From Paenibacillus sp. HGH0039 (lineage in GTDB: Bacteria; Bacillota; Bacilli; Paenibacillales; NBRC-103111), in contig NZ_KE150412.1 in assembly GCF_000411255.1 (NCBI RefSeq), positions 2,280,310 to 2,344,309 of the forward strand: a stretch of 64,000 nt of DNA, given 5' to 3'. How positions within the stretch are numbered: the first letter of the stretch is position 1; every line of letters starts with the position of its first letter. A program made the position numbers and the translations under genes. The notes under the pieces are model-generated. The model did no database searches. It had not been told where the DNA came from and saw only the letters and a program-made list of their open reading frames with translations. Positions 61,822 through 64,000 of the stretch are shown piece after piece.

Positions 61822-61878
61822 GTTTACTGTATTCACTGTGCTTGCTGTGATTACTGTGTATATTTATATTAACAGTAA
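61822..61878 (-). promoter_or_regulatory. Operator region with four 9-nt tandem repeats and an inverted repeat
   Basis: On the plus strand four 9-mers ending in C/ACTGT or GCTGT run without gaps (61822-61857). TTACTGT (61851-61857) and ACAGTAA (61872-61878) form an inverted repeat around the likely -10 region (AATATAAATAT on the minus strand). It is the expected site for the GntR regulator. The remaining 61879-62060 has no gene. Confidence 0.6.
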
Positions 61879-62060
61879 GCACACACTTCCGCAACCCCTT
61901 TTTCCACTTTTTTCTGTCCCCTATTCTCTACTCCATACACACTTGCTCCTGCTCACTTTTCTTGCTTACTACCTTTCCTTATAAGTCCCGCCTTATCCCC
62001 CTGCCACCTGCTCACTCCCTCGTATTCATTCCCTCCTTATCACTCCGTTTGTCACAAAAC

Positions 62061-62105
62061 AAAAAAACAGCCCTCTGTTTTCGTTAGAAAACAAAAAGCT
62101 GTTTA
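62061..62105 (-). terminator. Terminator after ctaM
   Basis: AAACAGC (65-71 of this block) pairs with GCTGTTT and GTTTTC pairs with GAAAAC inside; A run on the left supplies the T run on the minus strand. Confidence 0.75.
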
Positions 62106-62143
62106 ATCTCGCCTACGCGGCTATGTGTAAAGCTTCTGTACTT

Positions 62144-62599
62144 TTACAAGCCAAAAATCGCATCGATAAGAGGTTTCGTCTCCCCGCCAGGAAACAGAAT
62201 ATAGAGCAGAATGTAAACCACTACGCCCGTAGGTGCCACGAACATCCAAATGGTTGCCGTAATAGGGCCTACTTTCCGGTGGCGTATCCAGTTCTTTTTG
62301 AAAGCCAGAATCAAGGTGACGATACCGAACACGGCTCCCACCGTAGCGAGCGTAATATGGAAAAATAAAAAGATATGGTACGCAAGCTTAAGGCTTTCCG
62401 GTCCGTCAAATGAAGTATTGCCTTGAAAGATGGTACGCGACATATAAATGGTGAAAAAGATCAGCGCAGAGATTGCCCCCGCAATCATCAATTTCGTATG
62501 AGTCTCCCGGTTGCCCTTACGAATCTGATACCAACCGAAAGCGACGAAGATGGCGCTGATCACGATGAACATCGTGCTGATCGTCGGCAGTACATGCAT
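62144..62599 (-). CDS. ctaM: DUF420/CtaM cytochrome oxidase assembly protein
   Basis: A 151-residue membrane protein with four segments. His residues in TLATVGAV-flanked HIFLFFHITLA and RETHTKLM match the DUF420 (CtaM) family, required for cytochrome oxidase maturation in Bacilli. It follows ctaG and completes the oxidase operon. Confidence 0.87.
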   Translation of the reverse strand: MHVLPTISTMFIVISAIFVAFGWYQIRKGNRETHTKLMIAGAISALIFFTIYMSRTIFQGNTSFDGPESLKLAYHIFLFFHITLATVGAVFGIVTLILAFKKNWIRHRKVGPITATIWMFVAPTGVVVYILLYILFPGGETKPLIDAIFGL

Positions 62600-62653
62600 G
62601 ATTTAAATCCCATCCATTCCCTATATTAAGACACAGAGTCAGTGGCAAAAAAC

Positions 62654-63481
62654 TCAAGCCGTCGTCAGACCGTTGTTTCCCTGCGGGTCATCCGACAATT
62701 CGTCCTCTTGTGCCCTCTCCGTACGATACCACTTGAAGAAAATCATAGCAAGGGCAGAACCGTAAACAATTTCTTGAATCACTTTCATCAGGACTCCGCC
62801 AAGCTGTTGGTCGTCAAGCAAAGGCAGCGCATTGAACGGAATTACCACATTTGCATACATCGCATAGATCGGTTCGCTCGCGAAAATAATGAGCGCACAG
62901 GCCGGAGTGAGCAAAATTCCGTTCACCGCGATATAAGCCAATTTCATCAGGCTGGACAGCTTTTCGTGCTCCGGCAGCGGCGTGAAGACCGGGAACCACA
63001 TGGCGAAAGCCGTAAACAGCAGGATTCCGTGATAACCGAGCAGCATCCATTCGTTTTCCATCAGGGTATCCATGATAAGCGGCAGATGGTAAATCGAGAA
63101 AAGCAGGTTGAACGCCAGAACCGAAATCAGCGGATGGGTGAAGAATCGCAGCAGACGGTTCATAACAGTCCCTTTGAAAAGAGGACGGATCAACCAGGCC
63201 GGCAGCCCGTTCAAGATAAAGATCGGCATGATCAGATACAAGAGAGACTGCTGCAGCATATGAACACTGAACAGATAGTGATGACCCAGATAGTTGATCG
63301 GGCTTCCCTGCCCGATGTAGAACAAGGCAATTCCGGTGTAGAACGAGAGCTTGACCTTGGAACTTACAGGTTCTTCTCCCGCGGCCGCCGCCTTGGAAGG
63401 AGAGGTCAAACTACGATAGACGAGACCGACAACGACAACGAACAGCAGAACAACAGGGTTCCACATCTCAAAAAAACCCAT
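62654..63481 (-). CDS. ctaG: CtaG, cytochrome c oxidase assembly factor
   Basis: A 275-residue membrane protein of the CtaG_Bacteria family with about seven segments. VHMLQQSLLYLIMPIFILNG and FNLLFSIYHLPLIMD are its conserved His-containing segments. It acts in assembly of caa3 oxidase. The ATG at 63481 follows AAGGAG; the longer frame to 63550 adds 23 unlikely residues. Confidence 0.92.
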   Translation of the reverse strand: MGFFEMWNPVVLLFVVVVGLVYRSLTSPSKAAAAGEEPVSSKVKLSFYTGIALFYIGQGSPINYLGHHYLFSVHMLQQSLLYLIMPIFILNGLPAWLIRPLFKGTVMNRLLRFFTHPLISVLAFNLLFSIYHLPLIMDTLMENEWMLLGYHGILLFTAFAMWFPVFTPLPEHEKLSSLMKLAYIAVNGILLTPACALIIFASEPIYAMYANVVIPFNALPLLDDQQLGGVLMKVIQEIVYGSALAMIFFKWYRTERAQEDELSDDPQGNNGLTTA

Positions 63482-63582
63482 CGCTGTGTCAGCTCCTTTA
63501 CCTTTTATTTTCTTGCCCGGATGAAAAAAAGGAGCGGCCTGTTGCAACAATAGCCAACGAAGCCGCTCTTCTTCTTTTTATC

Positions 63583-63894
63583 TTACCACCAGGTCCAGTA
63601 AACCCCAGCGGCTACGGCCGTTAAGGCGACTATGCCTCCAAAGATAATTCCCACGATCGGGAACAAGTGGCCTTTTTCCTTCATGTGCATCCAATAAGCA
63701 AGTTGAAGGGCTATTTGGATCAACGCCATGAAAATAAGGAATGCGTACAGGAAAGACTTATCCAAGCCGCCGTACATGACAAGCGCGAAAGCAATCATGG
63801 TCAGGAGAATGGAAGCAATATACGAAAAGTAATGGTTAGCCGGGCTTTCCTTCTTGTAACGTTTACTTGGTGAAGTTGTTTCGTTTGTGCTCAT
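63583..63894 (-). CDS. ctaF: Cytochrome c oxidase subunit IV
   Basis: A 103-residue three-helix protein. HYFSYIASILLTMIAFAL, LYAFLIFMALIQIALQLAYW and IVGIIFGGIVALTAVAAGVY are the helices of the bacterial oxidase subunit IV family. It starts directly after the subunit III stop codon, as in Bacillus ctaCDEF. Confidence 0.92.
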   Translation of the reverse strand: MSTNETTSPSKRYKKESPANHYFSYIASILLTMIAFALVMYGGLDKSFLYAFLIFMALIQIALQLAYWMHMKEKGHLFPIVGIIFGGIVALTAVAAGVYWTWW

Positions 63895-63895
63895 C

Positions 63896-64000
63896 TTAAG
63901 GACCTACCTTCCCCATCAGATAAACGACCGTAAAGATAAATACCCATACTACGTCGATAAAGTGCCAGTACAAGCTGGCAACATAGAACTTCGGTGCCGT
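63896..64000 (-). CDS. ctaE: Cytochrome c oxidase subunit III, 3' end
   Basis: Only the last 34 codons lie in the window: [20 protein letters not shown] and [19 protein letters not shown] is the classic ending of haem-copper oxidase subunit III. The stop at 63896 is 1 nt from the ctaF start. Confidence 0.88.
   Translation of the reverse strand, partial: TAPKFYVASLYWHFIDVVWVFIFTVVYLMGKVGP

Overview
The window is a 64 kb piece of chromosome from a low-to-mid GC Gram-positive spore-former, most likely Paenibacillus or a close relative. The evidence is strong AGGAGG ribosome binding sites, frequent TTG and GTG starts, YesM/YesN-type two-component pairs beside carbohydrate ABC importers, S-layer homology and lamin-tail/FIMAH surface proteins, a YwmB-family protein and a CtaE-CtaF-CtaG-CtaM oxidase block. 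No tRNA, rRNA, CRISPR array, insertion sequence or prophage was seen.

Region 1 (1-1376) holds the 3' end of a ywmB-like gene and a membrane-anchored protein of unknown function. Region 2 (1547-12349, minus strand) is the most unusual part. It is a compact, mostly overlapping ten-gene operon read from one good promoter at 12321-12349: acyl carrier protein, ATP-grasp ligase, GT28/UGT-like glycosyltransferase, radical SAM/SPASM enzyme, ABC exporter ATPase and two ABC-2 permeases, an MDR-type oxidoreductase, a NagZ-type GH3 glycosidase, and a protein resembling the papain-like/BtrH acyltransferase family. The ligase/carrier/acyltransferase trio recalls the butirosin side-chain system, so I read the operon as an uncharacterised pathway that makes and exports a small molecule. 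Region 3 (12562-13686) has three small proteins, one of 38 residues.

Region 4 (13700-20900, minus) is a carbohydrate ABC importer (binding protein and two permeases) with a YesN/YesM two-component system. Region 5 (21121-23979, plus) pairs a cobalamin-binding protein carrying the Wx9EH signature of CarH-type B12 photoreceptors with a hybrid histidine kinase (HK-REC-Hpt). Region 6 (24204-26172, plus) has a nucleotidyltransferase, a small alarmone synthetase and a K+-channel-like protein with an altered filter. Region 7 (26302-30867, minus) has threonine synthase, a histidine phosphatase with a GNAT enzyme, and a GntR/EmrE-like exporter pair with an apparently leaderless promoter. Region 8 (30902-32792) is a permease/GntR/ATPase module of the Ytr type. 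The same gene order recurs at 59561-61805, extended there by a NatA/NatB-like exporter.

Region 9 (33649-37169) holds a secreted protein and then an AT-rich island: the broken C-terminus of a polymorphic toxin followed by DUF2247, HEAT-repeat, frameshifted and unknown genes of immunity type. Region 10 (37170-46531) has an S-layer-domain protein, a HAD phosphatase, two Gfo/Idh/MocA dehydrogenases and a second sugar importer, with a divergent ROK repressor. Together they look like one sugar or polyol catabolic locus. Region 11 (46749-57216) has a 1356-residue secreted phosphoesterase, an AgrA/AgrC-like pair with a possible short upstream peptide ORF, a secreted serine hydrolase and a TraB/GumN-like protein. 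The window ends with the exporter/GntR locus and cytochrome oxidase genes (62144-64000).
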